Below, one piece after another: positions 39,940 to 50,550 of a stretch of 64,000 nt of DNA. A model generated the notes under the pieces. That model was not told where the DNA came from. It searched no databases and saw only the letters and a program-made list of their open reading frames with translations. The stretch covers positions 3,879,001-3,943,000 of the forward strand of contig NZ_CP136684.1 in NCBI RefSeq assembly GCF_032921865.1, written 5' to 3'. This DNA is from Thalassospira lucentensis. GTDB lineage: Bacteria; Pseudomonadota; Alphaproteobacteria; Rhodospirillales; Thalassospiraceae. The position numbers were made by a program, and so were the translations under genes. The first letter of the stretch is position 1, and the number at the start of each line of letters is the position of its first letter.

Positions 39940-41349
39940 ATGACGGTTGTTACCCGTTTTGCCCCGTCTCCGACCGGGTTTCTGCATATCGGCGGCGCAC
40001 GCACCGCCCTTTATAACTGGCTTTACGCCAAACACACCGGCGGCAAATTCCTGCTGCGTATCGAAGACACTGACCGGGAACGTTCAACCCCCGAAGCCGT
40101 CGAAGCCATTTTTGACGGACTGAACTGGCTTGGCCTGACCGCAGACGAAGAACCGACCTTCCAGTTCGCCCGTCGCGACCGCCACGCCGAAGTCGCCCAT
40201 GAACTGATCAAGGCCGGCAAAGCCTATTATTGCTATTGCTCGCAGGAAGAACTTCAGGAAATGCGCGAAAAGGCGCGCGCCGAAGGCCGCCCGATGAAAT
40301 ATGACGGTACCTGGCGCGACCGCGATGCCTCCGAAGCCCCGGCTGGCGTCAAGCCCGTCGTGCGCCTCAAGGCGCCGCAGGAAGGCGATGCCGTAATTTC
40401 CGATCAGGTGCAGGGTGATGTTCGCGTTGCCAATGATCAGCTTGACGATTACGTCATTCTGCGGGGCGATGGCACACCGACCTATATGCTGTCGGTCGTG
40501 GTGGATGACCACGACATGGGTATTACCCATGTGATCCGTGGTGATGACCACCTGACGAACGCATTCCGCCAGAAAGCACTTTATGACGCCATGGGTTGGG
40601 ATGTCCCGACATTCGCCCATATTCCGCTGATCCACGGGCCGGATGGCGCCAAGCTGTCCAAACGCCATGGTGCGCTCGGTGTTGACGCCTATCGCGATGA
40701 AATGGGCTTCCTGCCCGAAGCCGTAAACAACTACCTGCTGCGTCTTGGCTGGGGTCACGGTGACGAGGAAATCATTTCCCAGGATCAGGCCATCGAATGG
40801 TTTGACATCAAAGATGTTGGCAAGGGTGCGGCCCGTTTCGACTTCGCCAAGCTTACCAACCTGAATGGCGTTTATCTGCGTCAGGCAGATGATACCCGCC
40901 TTGCAAACGACATTGCACCGCTGATCGCAAAACAGATTGGCGTCGATGCAATTGACGCAGCGCAAAAAGAAATCTTGATCAAAGGCATGTCAGGGCTTAA
41001 AGAAAGAGCCAAGACACTCATCGAGCTCGCCAACTCTTCGGCCTTCTATGTTACAGACGGCGTCACGTCGTTTAACGAGAAAGCTCAGTCCCTGATTGAT
41101 AGCGCCCCCGAAGGCCTGTTTGCCGAACTGGCAAAGGAACTCGACGCGCTTGAAAACTGGACCGAAGAGAACGTTGACGCAAGCGTTCGCAACATTGCCG
41201 AAAAACTCGATCAGAAGCTCGGCAAAGTCGCGCAGCCCTTGCGGGCCGTGCTCACCGGTTCCAACTCATCGCCTGGCATCTTCGAAGTAATGATTGTGCT
41301 TGGCAAATCCCAAACGCTGAAACGCATCCGCAAATTCGATGCTAAATAA
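39940..41349 (+). CDS. gltX: Glutamate--tRNA ligase
   Basis: 469 residues, a class I aminoacyl-tRNA synthetase charging tRNA-Glu and possibly tRNA-Gln, as alphaproteobacteria often use the amidotransferase route. The HIGH motif is [19 protein letters not shown] and KMSKS is [11 protein letters not shown]. The C-terminal anticodon domain spans roughly 330-469. Many alphaproteobacteria have two GltX paralogues; which type this is I cannot tell. Divergent from comEC with 93 nt between. Confidence 0.97.
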   Translation: MTVVTRFAPSPTGFLHIGGARTALYNWLYAKHTGGKFLLRIEDTDRERSTPEAVEAIFDGLNWLGLTADEEPTFQFARRDRHAEVAHELIKAGKAYYCYCSQEELQEMREKARAEGRPMKYDGTWRDRDASEAPAGVKPVVRLKAPQEGDAVISDQVQGDVRVANDQLDDYVILRGDGTPTYMLSVVVDDHDMGITHVIRGDDHLTNAFRQKALYDAMGWDVPTFAHIPLIHGPDGAKLSKRHGALGVDAYRDEMGFLPEAVNNYLLRLGWGHGDEEIISQDQAIEWFDIKDVGKGAARFDFAKLTNLNGVYLRQADDTRLANDIAPLIAKQIGVDAIDAAQKEILIKGMSGLKERAKTLIELANSSAFYVTDGVTSFNEKAQSLIDSAPEGLFAELAKELDALENWTEENVDASVRNIAEKLDQKLGKVAQPLRAVLTGSNSSPGIFEVMIVLGKSQTLKRIRKFDAK

Positions 41350-41380
41350 CGGCGTAGAATAAAAAACTTAAACACTGAAT

Positions 41381-41409
41381 TTGCGCTTTGTGCGCCGCAG
41401 CACTATGCT
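41381..41409 (+). promoter_or_regulatory. Candidate sigma70 promoter for gltA
   Basis: TTGCGC at 41381-41386 and TATGCT at 41404-41409, spaced 17 nt, about 50 nt before the gltA ATG. Pattern-based only. Confidence 0.5.
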
Positions 41410-41459
41410 GCACACAACTTGAAAACCGTGTTCGTTCAAACAGGGAAGGAAAAATAGTC

Positions 41460-42767
41460 ATGGCTCAGAATTCCAAGACTTCCCACACCGTGACACTGAC
41501 CGACAATGCCACTGGCAAGTCGATCGAATTGCCGGTGATCGAGGGTAGCGTTGGTCCGTCTGTAATCGACATTCGGAAACTCTACGCCGATACCGGATAT
41601 TTCACCTATGACCCGGGTTTCACCTCGACCGGCTCCTGCCAGTCCGAGCTGACCTATATTGACGGCGACGTCGGCATTCTGCGTCACCGCGGCTATGCCA
41701 TTGACGAACTTGCCGAACAATCCGATTTCCTCGAAGTTTGCTATTTGCTGATTTACGGCGATCTGCCGAACGCAAAAGACAAGGCGCAATTTGAAAATGA
41801 CATCACCATGCACACCATGGTGCATGAACAGATGCGCAACTTCTATAACGGTTTCCGCCGCGACGCCCACCCGATGGCCATCATGTGCGGTGTGGTTGGC
41901 GCGATGTCTGCTTTCTATCATGACAGCACCGACATCAACGATCCGAACCAGCGTCTGATCTCGGCCTATCGCCTGATCGCGAAAATGCCGACCATCGCAG
42001 CGATGGCGTACAAATACTCGATCGGTCAGCCGTTCCGTTACCCGAACAACAAACTCGGCTATGCAGAAAACTTCCTGCAGATGATGTTCGGCAATCCGTG
42101 CGAAGAATATGAAGTCAATCCGGTTCTTGCACGCGCAATGGATCGTATCCTGATCCTTCATGCCGACCACGAACAGAACGCATCGACCTCGACCGTTCGT
42201 CTGGCCGGTTCTTCGGGTGCAAATCCGTTTGCATGTATCGCTGCCGGTATTGCATCCCTCTGGGGTCCGGCACATGGCGGTGCGAACGAAGCCGTTCTTA
42301 AAATGCTGAACGAAATCGGCGATGTGAAAAACATTCCGGAATTCGTCAACAAGGCAAAAGACAAGAACGATCCGTTCCGTCTGATGGGCTTTGGTCACCG
42401 CGTTTACAAAAACTACGATCCGCGCGCCAAGGTCATGCAGGAAACCTGCCACGAAGTTCTCAAAGAACTCAACGTACAGGACCCGCTACTTGACGTTGCA
42501 CAGGAACTCGAACGCATCGCACGTGAAGACGAGTACTTCATCGAGAAGAAACTCTATCCGAACGTCGATTTCTATTCGGGCATCATCTTCAAGGCGATGG
42601 GCATTCCAGTCAGCATGTTCACCGTGCTGTTCGCAGTCGCCCGTACCGTCGGCTGGATCGCCCAGTGGAAAGAAATGATCGAAGATCCGTCGCAGAAAAT
42701 CGGCCGTCCGCGCCAGCTGTTCACCGGTGTTTCCGAACGTCCGTTCGTTCCGGTCAACAAGCGCTAA
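41460..42767 (+). CDS. gltA: Citrate synthase
   Basis: 435 residues. Condenses oxaloacetate with acetyl-CoA at the entry of the citric acid cycle. The type II proteobacterial form: [56 protein letters not shown] and [16 protein letters not shown] carry the catalytic His residues and Asp follows in [19 protein letters not shown] lies about 9 nt before the ATG at 41460; an earlier ATG at 41388 would lie in the promoter. A strong terminator follows. Confidence 0.98.
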   Translation: MAQNSKTSHTVTLTDNATGKSIELPVIEGSVGPSVIDIRKLYADTGYFTYDPGFTSTGSCQSELTYIDGDVGILRHRGYAIDELAEQSDFLEVCYLLIYGDLPNAKDKAQFENDITMHTMVHEQMRNFYNGFRRDAHPMAIMCGVVGAMSAFYHDSTDINDPNQRLISAYRLIAKMPTIAAMAYKYSIGQPFRYPNNKLGYAENFLQMMFGNPCEEYEVNPVLARAMDRILILHADHEQNASTSTVRLAGSSGANPFACIAAGIASLWGPAHGGANEAVLKMLNEIGDVKNIPEFVNKAKDKNDPFRLMGFGHRVYKNYDPRAKVMQETCHEVLKELNVQDPLLDVAQELERIAREDEYFIEKKLYPNVDFYSGIIFKAMGIPVSMFTVLFAVARTVGWIAQWKEMIEDPSQKIGRPRQLFTGVSERPFVPVNKR

Positions 42768-42790
42768 TCTGCGCCAATACCGACATAGAA

Positions 42791-42817
42791 AAGGCCCGGA
42801 ATTTTCCGGGCCTTTTT
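42791..42817. terminator. Bidirectional terminator between gltA and gloA
   Basis: Perfect stem AAGGCCCGGA/TCCGGGCCTT with a 4-nt loop and T5 on plus; A-rich left flank gives T residues on minus. It ends gltA and the minus-strand envelope cluster. Confidence 0.9.
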
Positions 42818-42842
42818 GCTTTTTGATCAACCGGTTACGGCA

Positions 42843-43283
42843 TTACCAGGAACCGGTATTTTCCATGCTGGCCCAAGGCTCCGCCGGGGCAAGGCTTTCG
42901 CCCTTTTGCAGGAATTCGATCGAAATCCCGTCCGGCGAACGGACAAACGCCATATGACCATCGCGCGGCGGGCGGTTGATGGTGACACCGGCATCCATCA
43001 GCTTCTGGCAAAGCGCATAAATGTCATCGACCTCATAGGCAAGATGGCCGAAATTGCGCCCGCCGGAATAGCTTTCCGGGTCCCAGTTATAGGTCAGTTC
43101 AAGTTCCGGGGCCTTGTTGGCCTTCGCACTGGCTTCGTCGGCAGGCGGCGCAAGATAAATCAGGGTGAAACGCCCCTTCTCGCTTTCAATGCGCCGGGTT
43201 TCCTTCATGCCAAGCAGATCGCAATAAAAACGCATGGATGCATCAACATCCTCGACACGCACCATGGTGTGCAAATAACGCAT
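42843..43283 (-). CDS. gloA: Lactoylglutathione lyase (glyoxalase I, VOC family)
   Basis: 146 residues. Converts the methylglyoxal-glutathione hemithioacetal to S-lactoylglutathione. Metal ligands expected for the family are visible: His in YLHTMVRVED, Glu in APELELTYNWD, His in NFGHLAYEVDD and Glu in GISIEFLQKG. The ATG at 43283 has GGAG 9 nt upstream; an in-frame start at 43301 is less likely. It is 47 nt after lpxB and may be the last gene of the envelope cluster. Confidence 0.93.
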   Translation of the reverse strand: MRYLHTMVRVEDVDASMRFYCDLLGMKETRRIESEKGRFTLIYLAPPADEASAKANKAPELELTYNWDPESYSGGRNFGHLAYEVDDIYALCQKLMDAGVTINRPPRDGHMAFVRSPDGISIEFLQKGESLAPAEPWASMENTGSW

Positions 43284-43330
43284 TGGAAATGGCTCCGTCA
43301 TTCATTGGGTCAATGAAGCCAAACTATGCG

Positions 43331-44527
43331 TTATTGCCCGCTAATGCCAGCCTTGGCCGATGAATTTTTCTCTATGATTTCAATGATGACATCCGCGGCC
43401 TTCTCGCTTGGTGGACGATCACCAAAGCCAAGCATGGTTGTGGCCGCATCAAACCCATCCAGTTGCGTGGTCCGGCCTGCACCGTCTGCCATCAGCGATT
43501 TCAGAACCGGGATAATTCGGTCCGGTGTGCAATCCTGTTGCAGGAATTCCGGCACAAGCTTCCTTCCCAGCACCAGATTGACAATGGTCACCGTATCAAT
43601 CCGCAACAGTCGCCGCGCGATCCATGCCGTAATCGGACTTAACTTATAGCCGATCACATGCGGCACACCGGTGATCGCCAGTTCAAGCGACACCGTCCCT
43701 GATGCCGCCAGCGCCGCATGGGACGCGGCAAACGCATCCCGCCTGTCCTGATCCCCGGTAACAACAATCGGCTGCAACGGCCAGTCAGAAACGGCATCAC
43801 TCACAACCTGCGCGACCTTACTCACCGTTGGCACAACGATACGGGTATCGGGAAAATCCCCGGCCAGCCGTTCGCATACTTCACGGAAAACCGGCAACAG
43901 GCGGGTGACTTCCGAATTGCGACTGCCCGGAAGAACCGTCAGTATCTTGCAGTCCGGCGCGATGCCGTGCTGATCCCGGAACCGCGCGGCATCGCCGCCA
44001 TGGCGTTCCTCGACCGCGGAATGGCCGATAAAGGTGGTCGGGAGCCCGACCCGCTCGAAATAGGGTGGTTCAAACGGCAGCAACGCCAACAGGTGATCAA
44101 GGAAACCCGCAATTTTCTTCGCCCGTCCCGGTCGCCATGCCCAGACCGATGGCGCCACATAATGCACCAGCGGAATGCCATTTCCTTTCAGCTTCTTGCC
44201 AACGCGAAAACTGAAATCCGGGGCATCAATGGTGATGACCACATCAGGCTGCTGCTCAAGGGCATATTCCGCCGTCTGGCGGATACGTTTCAGCAAATGC
44301 GGGATATGCGGCAGGACCTCGGCAAGGCCCATGACCGACATCTCGTCCATCGGAAACAGGCTATTCAACCCCTCGCCCGTCATGCGCGGTCCGCCTACAC
44401 CAATGAAACGGGCCTCGGGAAGGCGCGCCCTGATCGCGGCCATCAACCGGCCACCAAGCTGATCCCCGGATGCCTCGCCCGCAACCAGCATGATTTTCGG
44501 GCTCTGTAGGATTTCCGACCTAGTCAT
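43331..44527 (-). CDS. lpxB: Lipid-A-disaccharide synthase
   Basis: 398 residues, glycosyltransferase family 19. Joins lipid X and UDP-2,3-diacylglucosamine to give lipid A disaccharide at the inner membrane. IMLVAGEASGDQLGGRLM, FIGVGGPRM, HYVAPSVWAWRPGRAKK and VLPGSRNSEV are family hallmarks. The ATG at 44527 overlaps the lpxI stop by 8 nt; the open frame to 44584 lies in lpxI and lacks homology. Confidence 0.97.
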   Translation of the reverse strand: MTRSEILQSPKIMLVAGEASGDQLGGRLMAAIRARLPEARFIGVGGPRMTGEGLNSLFPMDEMSVMGLAEVLPHIPHLLKRIRQTAEYALEQQPDVVITIDAPDFSFRVGKKLKGNGIPLVHYVAPSVWAWRPGRAKKIAGFLDHLLALLPFEPPYFERVGLPTTFIGHSAVEERHGGDAARFRDQHGIAPDCKILTVLPGSRNSEVTRLLPVFREVCERLAGDFPDTRIVVPTVSKVAQVVSDAVSDWPLQPIVVTGDQDRRDAFAASHAALAASGTVSLELAITGVPHVIGYKLSPITAWIARRLLRIDTVTIVNLVLGRKLVPEFLQQDCTPDRIIPVLKSLMADGAGRTTQLDGFDAATTMLGFGDRPPSEKAADVIIEIIEKNSSAKAGISGQ

Positions 44528-45377
44528 TCTGTGCCGGTTCCTGCACTGAAAGCCCGATAATGAATAATCCAAGTTCGTCGGCACGTTTCACGGTTTTTTC
44601 GCGGTCAATAATCATCGTACCACCGGCAAGCAACGCAATGCCGCGTAATCCGGCATTGTGCGCGTTTTCCACGGTCGAAACACCAATCGCTGGCAGGTCA
44701 AGGCGCCTGTCCTGCTGCGGCTTTGCCGACTTCACCAGAACGCCGCCAACACCCTCTCGACGGTAATCGGCAGACCGGCGGATCATTTCATCCGTGCCTT
44801 CGATGGCTTCAAGTGCCAGAACAAGCCCCTGTTGCACCACACAGCCCTGCCCGACATCAGCCGCCCCCAGAATCCGGGCGACATTCAAGCCGTGCTGCGC
44901 ATCCGAAACGGCCTGATCATCGGGCTTCACCTTGCCAAGAATGCCGTCCTCGACGGCCAGATCACCCAAAATCTCGTGCGCGCCGACCAGACGGAACCCG
45001 TCCCGTTCAAGTTCCCCGGCAACCAGACGCAGCAAACCGTCATCACCAAGAGACTTCATGCCGACTTTCATCAGCAATTTCGCTGCCCGCCAATCGGGCC
45101 GGATCGATGCAAATGACGGGCGCGCCACCTTTCCGGCAAGCACGACATCACGGCATTCTTCGGATTTCAGACGATCTAGGATTTTGGCCGCTGCCCCGAT
45201 GCGAAGCGACGTATGGGGATAGTCGTCAAGTGCAGGATCATCGGCATGGGCATCAAGCTTCACGATAAAAACATCCCGCCCGGCTGCTGTCGCGGCAGCA
45301 GCCAAACGGGCGGGAAGCGCACCACCACCTGCAATGATACCAAGCTTTGCTGCGGGGTTATCCTGCGGAGCTGTCAT
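44520..45377 (-). CDS. lpxI: UDP-2,3-diacylglucosamine pyrophosphatase LpxI
   Basis: 285 residues (DUF1009). Hydrolyses UDP-2,3-diacylglucosamine to lipid X, replacing LpxH in alphaproteobacteria. LGIIAGGGALPARLA at the N-terminus and GQGCVVQQGLVLALEAIEGT near residue 185 match the family. It overlaps lpxA by 20 nt and lpxB by 8 nt, so the three are translated as a coupled set supplying consecutive lipid A steps. Confidence 0.95.
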   Translation of the reverse strand: MTAPQDNPAAKLGIIAGGGALPARLAAAATAAGRDVFIVKLDAHADDPALDDYPHTSLRIGAAAKILDRLKSEECRDVVLAGKVARPSFASIRPDWRAAKLLMKVGMKSLGDDGLLRLVAGELERDGFRLVGAHEILGDLAVEDGILGKVKPDDQAVSDAQHGLNVARILGAADVGQGCVVQQGLVLALEAIEGTDEMIRRSADYRREGVGGVLVKSAKPQQDRRLDLPAIGVSTVENAHNAGLRGIALLAGGTMIIDREKTVKRADELGLFIIGLSVQEPAQND

Positions 45378-46161
45378 ATTTCGGCGTACATACGGAACGC
45401 ATGCTTTCCGCTTTCAGGAAGCTGATGATTTCCATGACCGGGCCGACATTCTCGAAATCCTTGGCAACTTCTTCGACCCGCTCGGCAAGCGTGCCTTCCT
45501 GTGCGAACAAAAGACGATACGCCTTGCGAAGTGCATGGATGGTTTCGCGATCAAACCCGCGGCGCTTCAACCCGACAAGGTTAAGCCCCGAAAGATAGGC
45601 ACGGTTGCCGATCACGGAACCATAAGGAATGATGTCGCTTTCAACCCCGGTCATGCCGCCAATCATGGCATGTCTGCCAATACGGACAAACTGGTGCACT
45701 GCCGAAAGGCCGCCGACAATCGCAAAATCCTCGACCACAACATGGCCAGCAAGCGTCCCGTTATTGACCAGAATGCAATGATTGCCGATATGGCAATCAT
45801 GGCCGACATGCGCGCCCGCCATAAACAGGCAATCATCGCCAATCGTCGTTTCCATCCCGCCGCCTTCGGTGCCGGGATTAAGGGTCGCCCCTTCGCGGAT
45901 CTTGTTGCGTTTGCCGATGATCAAACGCGACGGTTCGTTTTTGAATTTCAAATCCTGCGGCGCATGACCAACCGACGCAAACGGAAAGACCATACTGTCT
46001 TCACCGATTGACGTAATTCCGGCGATCACGACATGGCTATGCAGCTTGACGCGATCACCCAGAACCGCCTGCGGACCGACAACACAGTATGGCCCGATTT
46101 CTACATCCTGGCCAATCTGGGCGCCGTCTTCGACAATGGCGGTTGGATGCACTTTTGACAT
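45358..46161 (-). CDS. lpxA: UDP-N-acetylglucosamine acyltransferase
   Basis: 267 residues. Adds 3-hydroxyacyl chains to UDP-GlcNAc, first step of lipid A synthesis. The left-handed beta-helix of hexapeptide repeats is visible (VHPTAIVEDGAQIGQDVEIG, GDRVKLHSHVVIAG), with the catalytic His in FMAGAHVGHDCHIGNH and a C-terminal helical part. It begins 2 nt after fabZ ends. Confidence 0.97.
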   Translation of the reverse strand: MSKVHPTAIVEDGAQIGQDVEIGPYCVVGPQAVLGDRVKLHSHVVIAGITSIGEDSMVFPFASVGHAPQDLKFKNEPSRLIIGKRNKIREGATLNPGTEGGGMETTIGDDCLFMAGAHVGHDCHIGNHCILVNNGTLAGHVVVEDFAIVGGLSAVHQFVRIGRHAMIGGMTGVESDIIPYGSVIGNRAYLSGLNLVGLKRRGFDRETIHALRKAYRLLFAQEGTLAERVEEVAKDFENVGPVMEIISFLKAESMRSVCTPKYDSSAG

Positions 46162-46163
46162 TA

Positions 46164-46613
46164 TCAGTTGCCCCGGATCATCGCGGCGATGGTAGCCTCT
46201 GCAACGACCTGATCGTTGACGCGAACTTCACTTTCGAATTTCCAGACCGGACCACGGCTCTGTTTTTTCTTCACATGGATATGCATGACGTCACCCGGTA
46301 CGACCGGCTTGCGGAACCGTGCATTGTCGATGCTCATGAAATAAACCAGTTTGCCTTCGGCATCTTCGCCAAGGGTCTGGACAACAAGGATGGCCGCCGT
46401 CTGTGCCATGCTTTCGATGATCAAAACACCGGGCATGATCGGCTGTTCCGGGAAATGGCCGGTAAATTGCGGCTCGTTCATCGTTACATTCTTGATGCCA
46501 ACGGCTGAATCGTCGACGGCAATATCAACAACCTTGTCAATAAGCAGGAATGGATAACGATGCGGAATCATTTCCAGAATGCGCTGAATATCAACACTTA
46601 CCAGTTCGGTCAT
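46164..46613 (-). CDS. fabZ: 3-hydroxyacyl-ACP dehydratase FabZ
   Basis: 149 residues, hot-dog fold. Dehydrates 3-hydroxyacyl-ACP in fatty acid elongation, competing with LpxA/LpxD for substrate. The catalytic His is in [13 protein letters not shown] and the Glu in [17 protein letters not shown]. It lies 11 nt after lpxD and 2 nt before lpxA in the lipid A cluster. Confidence 0.97.
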   Translation of the reverse strand: MTELVSVDIQRILEMIPHRYPFLLIDKVVDIAVDDSAVGIKNVTMNEPQFTGHFPEQPIMPGVLIIESMAQTAAILVVQTLGEDAEGKLVYFMSIDNARFRKPVVPGDVMHIHVKKKQSRGPVWKFESEVRVNDQVVAEATIAAMIRGN

Positions 46614-46624
46614 AGGTATTGCCC

Positions 46625-47644
46625 TTATTTCTTTTTCCGTATTAACCGTGACAGGGCCACGGTCTGTTTATGATATTCCATTACCGGCACAGCGGGGCTT
46701 CCGCCAACGGTCTCGCCCGCACCGATATTTTTCATGACACCGGATTGCGCGGCTATTTTTGCGCCATCACCAATCTCAAGATGGCCTGTAATCCCGGCCT
46801 GACCCGCGGCAACAACAAAGTTGCCAAGCTTGGTCGATCCCGAAATCCCGACCTGGGACACGATGACACATCCCATGCCAAGTTCGACGTTATGGCCGAT
46901 CTGGACAAGGTTGTCGATACGGCAACCATTGCCAATCACCGTGTCTGGCCCGGCCCCACGGTCGATTGTCGAATTGGCCCCGATCTCGACATCATTGCCA
47001 ATCACGACGCGGCCAAGCTGCGGCACTTTAAGATGTCCCTGCGGCCCCATGGCAAAGCCGAAACCGTCCTGTCCAATGCGAACACCAGGATAAATCAGAC
47101 ACAGATTGCCGATCAGACAATGGCTGATCGTCGCCCCGGCACTGATCTTGCTTCCGGCCCCAATCACGACACCTTCACCGATCACCGCATTGCTGGCGAT
47201 GATACAGCCATCACCGATCTCGCAATTCTCGCCGATCACAGCACCTGCGTCGATCTGGACACCTTTTCCAATCCTGGCGGTATCGGCAACAACGGCATGC
47301 GGTGAAACAACGCCATTCGCCTCGTCAAACGGATAATAGGCCGTTGCGGCCTTGGCATATGCCCGGTACGGATCGCTCGTCGTAAACAGCACCATATCAG
47401 CCGGTGCACGATCAACAAATTCCGGCCGGACAAAACACCCACCTGCTGAACTGCTGACAAAGGCATCAAGATATTTGCGATTGTCGAAAAAGCTCAGGAT
47501 CGACGCATCGGCATTCTGAAGCGGCGATACATCGTCAAAACGGCGCGACGGATCTGGTGCGTTTACCAGTTCCGCGCCGGTCAGATCGGCAATTTCCTGA
47601 ACGCTGAAAGGTCCCTTGCGTTTAAAAAACCGGGGATCCGCCAT
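46625..47644 (-). CDS. lpxD: UDP-3-O-(3-hydroxyacyl)glucosamine N-acyltransferase
   Basis: 339 residues. Adds the second acyl chain in lipid A synthesis. An N-terminal uridine-binding domain (about 1-105) precedes a hexapeptide-repeat beta-helix ([20 protein letters not shown]) with catalytic His in [13 protein letters not shown] and a C-terminal helix. Its ATG shares one base with the skp stop (TGATG), indicating coupled translation. Confidence 0.97.
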   Translation of the reverse strand: MADPRFFKRKGPFSVQEIADLTGAELVNAPDPSRRFDDVSPLQNADASILSFFDNRKYLDAFVSSSAGGCFVRPEFVDRAPADMVLFTTSDPYRAYAKAATAYYPFDEANGVVSPHAVVADTARIGKGVQIDAGAVIGENCEIGDGCIIASNAVIGEGVVIGAGSKISAGATISHCLIGNLCLIYPGVRIGQDGFGFAMGPQGHLKVPQLGRVVIGNDVEIGANSTIDRGAGPDTVIGNGCRIDNLVQIGHNVELGMGCVIVSQVGISGSTKLGNFVVAAGQAGITGHLEIGDGAKIAAQSGVMKNIGAGETVGGSPAVPVMEYHKQTVALSRLIRKKK

Positions 47645-48228
47645 CAGGACGCTTCCTTGAACTCGACGCTAAGGGTCGGCATTGCCTTGTTCACGCGGTC
47701 AAACACCTCCTTGGAAGCATCCATGGCATTGGCATGCAGAATGACCTGGCTTTTATGCAGAACCAGTGTTGCCTTGCGCTGCTCGGCAACATCGGCAATC
47801 ACTTCGATCAGCGTTTTCTGGAACTTCACCCGCGATGAATTAAGCGCCTCGTCAAGGATGCGGTTGCGTCCCTGGGCAAACTTCTGAAAATCAGCCACTT
47901 TCTGCTGAAATTCTTTCTGTTTCTGCTGAATGACATCGGCAGACAGAAGGGTTCTCTGTTGGGCGATTTCCTGTTCTTCCTTGCGCAGGGCCTGCTGACG
48001 CTTTTCGATTTCCTGCTGATAAGCTTCCTGACGCGTTTTGATCTGCTTGGTCATGTCCTGCATGGCAGATGCTTCACGCATGATGCCTTCAAAATCGACG
48101 ATCATCACAACAGCAGTCGTGTCCTCCGCCCCGGTATTTTCCTGGGCCGAGGCGACAGTCATGGCACCGACCGCAAATGTCATGGCAATTGCGGCAATGG
48201 CAGTCTGGATAGATTTCATCATTTTCAT
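47644..48228 (-). CDS. OmpH/Skp-family periplasmic chaperone
   Basis: 194 residues. Periplasmic chaperone for outer-membrane proteins on the way to BamA. A signal peptide covers about residues 1-28 (ending ATVASAQE-like TVASAQ). The body is a long charged coiled coil ([20 protein letters not shown] onward), as in Skp trimers. Its ATG overlaps the bamA stop by one base (TGATG), and its stop overlaps lpxD. Sequence conservation in Skp is low, so the assignment rests on layout and position. Confidence 0.9.
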   Translation of the reverse strand: MKMMKSIQTAIAAIAMTFAVGAMTVASAQENTGAEDTTAVVMIVDFEGIMREASAMQDMTKQIKTRQEAYQQEIEKRQQALRKEEQEIAQQRTLLSADVIQQKQKEFQQKVADFQKFAQGRNRILDEALNSSRVKFQKTLIEVIADVAEQRKATLVLHKSQVILHANAMDASKEVFDRVNKAMPTLSVEFKEAS

Positions 48229-50550
48229 CAGAATCTGGTCCCGAAGTTCAATCGGAACACTTCCTCTTTGTCGTAATCTTCTTTGAGAATAGCCTGCGAA
48301 AGGTCAACACCAATCGGGCCAAACGGCGATTCCCAGCCTACCCCAATACCAACAGACGCCCTAAGCGACCCCTCGTCATAAATCTCGCCGGGCCTTGCCC
48401 CATCAACCCCTTCAGAAGAACCGAAATCACTGAAAACACGACCAGTCAGGGCAAATTCGGATGGCAATCCTAACGGGAAGTCCATCTGCACCGTACCAGT
48501 ATAGAAGAATTTGCCACCGACCGCATCGGTTGTCTCAATATCGCGCGGGCCAACACCGGCAGATTCAAAACCGCGAAGGTTCGAACCACCGGTAAAGAAG
48601 CGCTGCGAAATGCGCGTGTCGTCGCCAATACCAAAGATATAACCAGTAGATCCCTTGGTCGACAGCACCCATTCTTTTTCACGATCCAGCGGATAGTAAT
48701 ACCCGCCATTCACACGCGTACGAAGATAGGTTTCCGATCCACCAAGACCGGCGAAATCGTTGGAAAGCTGCATGAAGTAGCCTTCCTTCGGCGAAATCGT
48801 GCTATCACGCTGATCGTATGTCAGCGTCTGGCCAATCGTTGAACTCGGAAAATTCCGGATCTTCTTCACGCAGCAGTCGCGATGCATCGCTATCAATGTC
48901 CGAATATTCGTTAACTTCGAACCCGTAACGCACCGACTGGGACAATGCTTCGGAATAGCGGAAACCGGAACGCAGACCGATACCGGTTTGCTTCTCGTCA
49001 TAAGAACTTTCGTCCTGGTTGTCTTCTTCACGGCGATAGATGTCGAAACCGGCACTCACATCGCGATCAAGGAAGTAAGGCTCGGTAAAGGACAGATCGA
49101 TCTGCTGGCTCGAGGAGCCAAGCGTAAAGCCAAGACGCAAGTCCTGCCCTTTACCCAGCAGGTTGCGTTCACGGATACCGGCCTGACCAAACGCACCGTC
49201 ATCCGTACCGTAACCGGCACCGATGGAAAACTCGCCGGTCGACTTTTCTTCAACATCGACCTCAAGAACCGTCTGATCCGGTGCACTGCCCGGAAGCGTT
49301 TTCACATCAACCGTCTTGAAGAAGTTCAGGTTTTCAACACGCTGGCGCGAACGTTTCAGTTTCGAACTGCTGAATGCGTCGCCTTCGACAAGGCGGAATT
49401 CGCGACGTACAACCTCATCAAGGGTACGGACGTTGCCGACCACATCGATGCGCTCGACATAAACCTTCGGCCCTTCGGCAATCGTAAAGGTGATGTTGAT
49501 GACACCGGTCTCGCGATCGCGTTCGACATTCGGGCGAATATCGATAAACGCATAACCCTGATCACCGATGCTGGTGGTCAGCGCATCAATGGCGTCATCG
49601 ACAAGGTCGGCATTATACCAGTCGCCTTTTTCAATCTCGATCAGCGGCATCAATGTCGCCGGATCGATCTTGTCGATCTGCGATACAACATTGATATCGC
49701 CAAACCGGTAACGCTGGCCTTCACTGACGGTATAGGTGATGAAGAAGTCCGAACGATCCGGGGTCAGTTCGGCAACCGACGACAGAACCTGGAAATCGGC
49801 ATAACCGGCTGAAAGATAGAAACGGCGGAGCAATTCACGGTCAAACGTGACGCGATCCGGATCGTAATTGTCATCCGCCGTCAGGATTTTCCACCAGGCA
49901 CTCTCGGTTGTCCGGACAACTTCGGACAATTCGCCATCATCAAACGCCTTGTTGCCGACAAAGTTGATCTTGCGAACACCGGTCGCTTCACCCTCGTCAA
50001 TTTCAAAGACAAGATCGACACGGTTCTGTTCAAGCTGGATGACTTTGGGTTCGACCGTTGCGGCAAACCGGCCGGAACGGCGATACAGATCAAGAATACG
50101 CTGAACATCAGCCTGCACCTTGGTGCGGGTGTAAACAACGCGCGGACGCAACTGAAGCTCCGCCCCCAACGCATCATCCTTCAGGCGCTCGTTACCTTCA
50201 AAGGCGATCCGGTTGATGATCGGGTTTTCAACGACATTGACCTTCAGCACACCCTGCTCGAAACCGATGGAAACATCGGCAAAAAGTCCGGTCGAAAACA
50301 ACGACTTCAGCGATTCGTTGATTCTTTGCGGATCATAGGGATCGCCTTCTTTTACCGACAGATACGCGTTAACCGTCGCGGCTTCGATACGGTTGTTGCC
50401 GTCTACCCGGATTTCGCGGATAACGCTGCTTCCCTGGGCATAGGCCACCATCGGAATTATGGTTGGCGCGGTTCCACCAAGCAAGACTGCCGCCAAAGCA
50501 GCCGCTTTCACATTACGCAGCAAATTCAACCCCCTGATGCCGTCTATCAT
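48228..50550 (-). CDS. bamA: Outer membrane protein assembly factor BamA, interrupted by a one-base frameshift
   Basis: BamA inserts beta-barrels into the outer membrane. Reading from ATG 50550, the frame gives a signal peptide (ending PMVAYAQG), five POTRA-type repeats to about residue 410 and the first barrel half, then leaves frame after REEDPEF and stops at 48805. The expected continuation (SSTIGQTLTYDQRD through RGFESAGVGPRD to the C-terminal Phe) is in the +1 frame and ends at 48228. Removing one base from the T4 run (A4 at 48849-48852 on plus) joins the halves into about 773 residues. The ATG overlaps the rseP stop (TGATG). Probably functional if the extra base is an error. Confidence 0.93.
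48849..48852 (-). other. Putative frameshift position in bamA (homopolymer run)
   Basis: AAAA on the plus strand (TTTT on the coding strand). With three T the reading is GAA TTT CCG AGT TCA, which restores BamA; with four it becomes GAA TTT TCC GAG and ends soon after. Confidence 0.85.
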
